64,000 nucleotides of DNA. Source: Eremophila alpestris peregrina. Its lineage: Eukaryota > Chordata > Aves > Passeriformes > Alaudidae. Below, piece after piece: positions 62,981 to 64,000 of the stretch (the first letter of the stretch is position 1; each line of letters starts with the position of its first letter). The stretch spans positions 280,384-344,383 of the forward strand of contig WMCF01000202.1 in assembly GCA_009792885.1 (NCBI GenBank). Direction: 5' to 3'. The notes beneath the pieces were generated by a model, which worked only from the letters and a program-made list of their open reading frames with translations, had not been told where the DNA came from and did no database searches. The position numbers and the translations under genes were made by a program.

Positions 62981-64000
62981 CTGAGGACTGACCCCAGAAT
63001 CTCTGCTTGTTTTGGGTAGGAAATGACTGGAAAAGTGGCAGGAATAGAGGAAAGATGAAAATGTGGAGTTCTGGAGTGAAACCCTCCTCAGTGGAAGCCT
63101 TTGAGGTGTCTCCAGAACCATCTCCTGTCTGTGAGGGGGGAATTGCAGAGCCAGAGTTGGTCAGAGCTCCTGGGACCCCTGAAATCCCCAGGGTTTGTGC
63201 TGGGGGAGCAGCAGCTCCTCCTGAGCCCTCACTGACCCCAGGAAAACCCTGCCCTGGACCTGAGGCCGTGGAACAGCTCCCAAAAACGAGTGACAGAACT
63301 GGGATTGTGTGTGTACAGTTTGATCAGAAGTGTGTGTAATATCACAGGGTGGAAAACTCAGAGGTGAAGGGTTTAGAATATAGGAATAGATACAAAGCAA
63401 GATGGAGGTTTTAGGGTGGAGGCTTGTCCTTCTTTTTCCCCTTCTTCTCCATGGCTCTGGGGGGTATTTTGTAACTGGATAGAAAAATCCACTTTGTGGG
63501 CCAGGGGTGGTTGGTTATTGGGTTAAAAGTAAAAATAATTGAGGTGCCATCTCTTAACTGGACAGTTTATCCTCAAAAGGCCTTGGAGAGAGAGAGAGGG
63601 GGCTCCACTTTGGCTTCTTACCTCGGAGTGCTGTGGAACTCATGGGCTGGGACATGGATAAGAATTAACAAACACTGAGCCCAATCCAAAACAACATCTC
63701 AGGCCTTTAATCCTGACTCTGGCAGAGAAAGAGAAGATAAAACCTGGTACCTGTGAGGGCCACCCTGGCTGTGGGATGGGGATCAGGGGGTGACCCTGGC
63801 ACAGGACACAGGGAGGGCCCAAATCCTGGCATTTCCCAGCTGTTCCTGACCTCAATTTGTGTTTGCAGCCAGGAATTCTGGAAAATGGGAATTGCAGCAT
63901 TCCCTGGCTCCTCTGCCTTTGAGCAAAGTGGGAATGCGGCTCCAGGCCCAGCTGAGATGGCCCCAGGGGGATCTGGGCTGGATTTGGGGGGGGCCCAAAG
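62981..64000. other. Intergenic end of the window
   Basis: Apart from the LTR-like piece, nothing is recognised. INTS11 would be expected next from human synteny, but none of its exons can be seen here. Confidence 0.6.
63410..63760 (+). mobile_element. LTR-like fragment downstream of PUSL1
   Basis: TATTTTGTAACTGGATAGAA, GGTTATTGGGTTAAAAGTAA, CTTAACTGGACAGTTTATCC and AACAAACACTGAGCCCAA read like a passerine endogenous-retrovirus LTR. No terminal repeats or coding remnants are seen, so this is only a resemblance. Confidence 0.4.

Noticed and set aside
62426..64000. INTS11 exons expected from human synteny
   Set aside because: No frame here resembles the Integrator endonuclease subunit; the gene must lie further right or elsewhere.

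Overview
This window is vertebrate nuclear DNA and almost certainly from a bird. It holds three intron-rich genes with GT-AG splice sites, several decayed CR1 LINE pieces of the avian type, LTR-like fragments that resemble passerine endogenous-retrovirus LTRs, and many short GC-rich minisatellites of the kind found on avian microchromosomes. The gene order SCNN1D (+), ACAP3 (-), PUSL1 (+) matches human 1p36.33 as I know it. I infer, without proof, that the source is a songbird microchromosome equivalent to chicken chromosome 21.

Layout. Positions 1-359 are noncoding with a 16-bp minisatellite. SCNN1D (delta subunit of the epithelial sodium channel) has 12 coding exons from 360 to 6401, which join in frame to 630 residues. 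A minisatellite-rich 3' UTR follows, with poly(A) signals at 7085 and 7320. A short tail-to-tail gap separates it from the probable 3' UTR of ACAP3 (about 7868-10891). ACAP3 (Arf GTPase-activating protein with BAR, PH, ArfGAP and ankyrin domains) fills 10892-46963 on the minus strand. Its 24 coding exons join without a phase error to 834 residues, the human length as I recall it. Intron 1 alone is 17.7 kb. A GC-rich minisatellite with a 396-base assembly gap (47101-47496) lies just upstream of the ACAP3 start codon. PUSL1 (TruA-family tRNA pseudouridine synthase-like) follows at 49644-62425 on the plus strand, with 8 exons and 296 residues. Its poly(A) signals are at 62953 and 62958. The last kilobase is noncoding and partly LTR-like. 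INTS11 is the expected next neighbour but is not recognisable here.

The genes are not an operon; their adjacency is conserved synteny. SCNN1D makes a plasma-membrane sodium channel subunit, ACAP3 a membrane-associated GAP for Arf6-type GTPases, and PUSL1 an RNA-modifying enzyme.

The most striking pattern is that tandem duplications repeatedly include a splice junction. Examples are SCNN1D exons 4, 5 and 6 and ACAP3 exons 6, 14 and 23, which leave decoy acceptors or donors beside the real ones. Other leads are an in-frame 84-bp candidate cassette exon in ACAP3, a 12-bp microexon, inverted repeat copies flanking exactly the four PH-domain exons (a circular-RNA-like layout), an inverted minisatellite pair inside ACAP3 intron 2, and a tandem array of branch-point-like motifs before SCNN1D exon 6.
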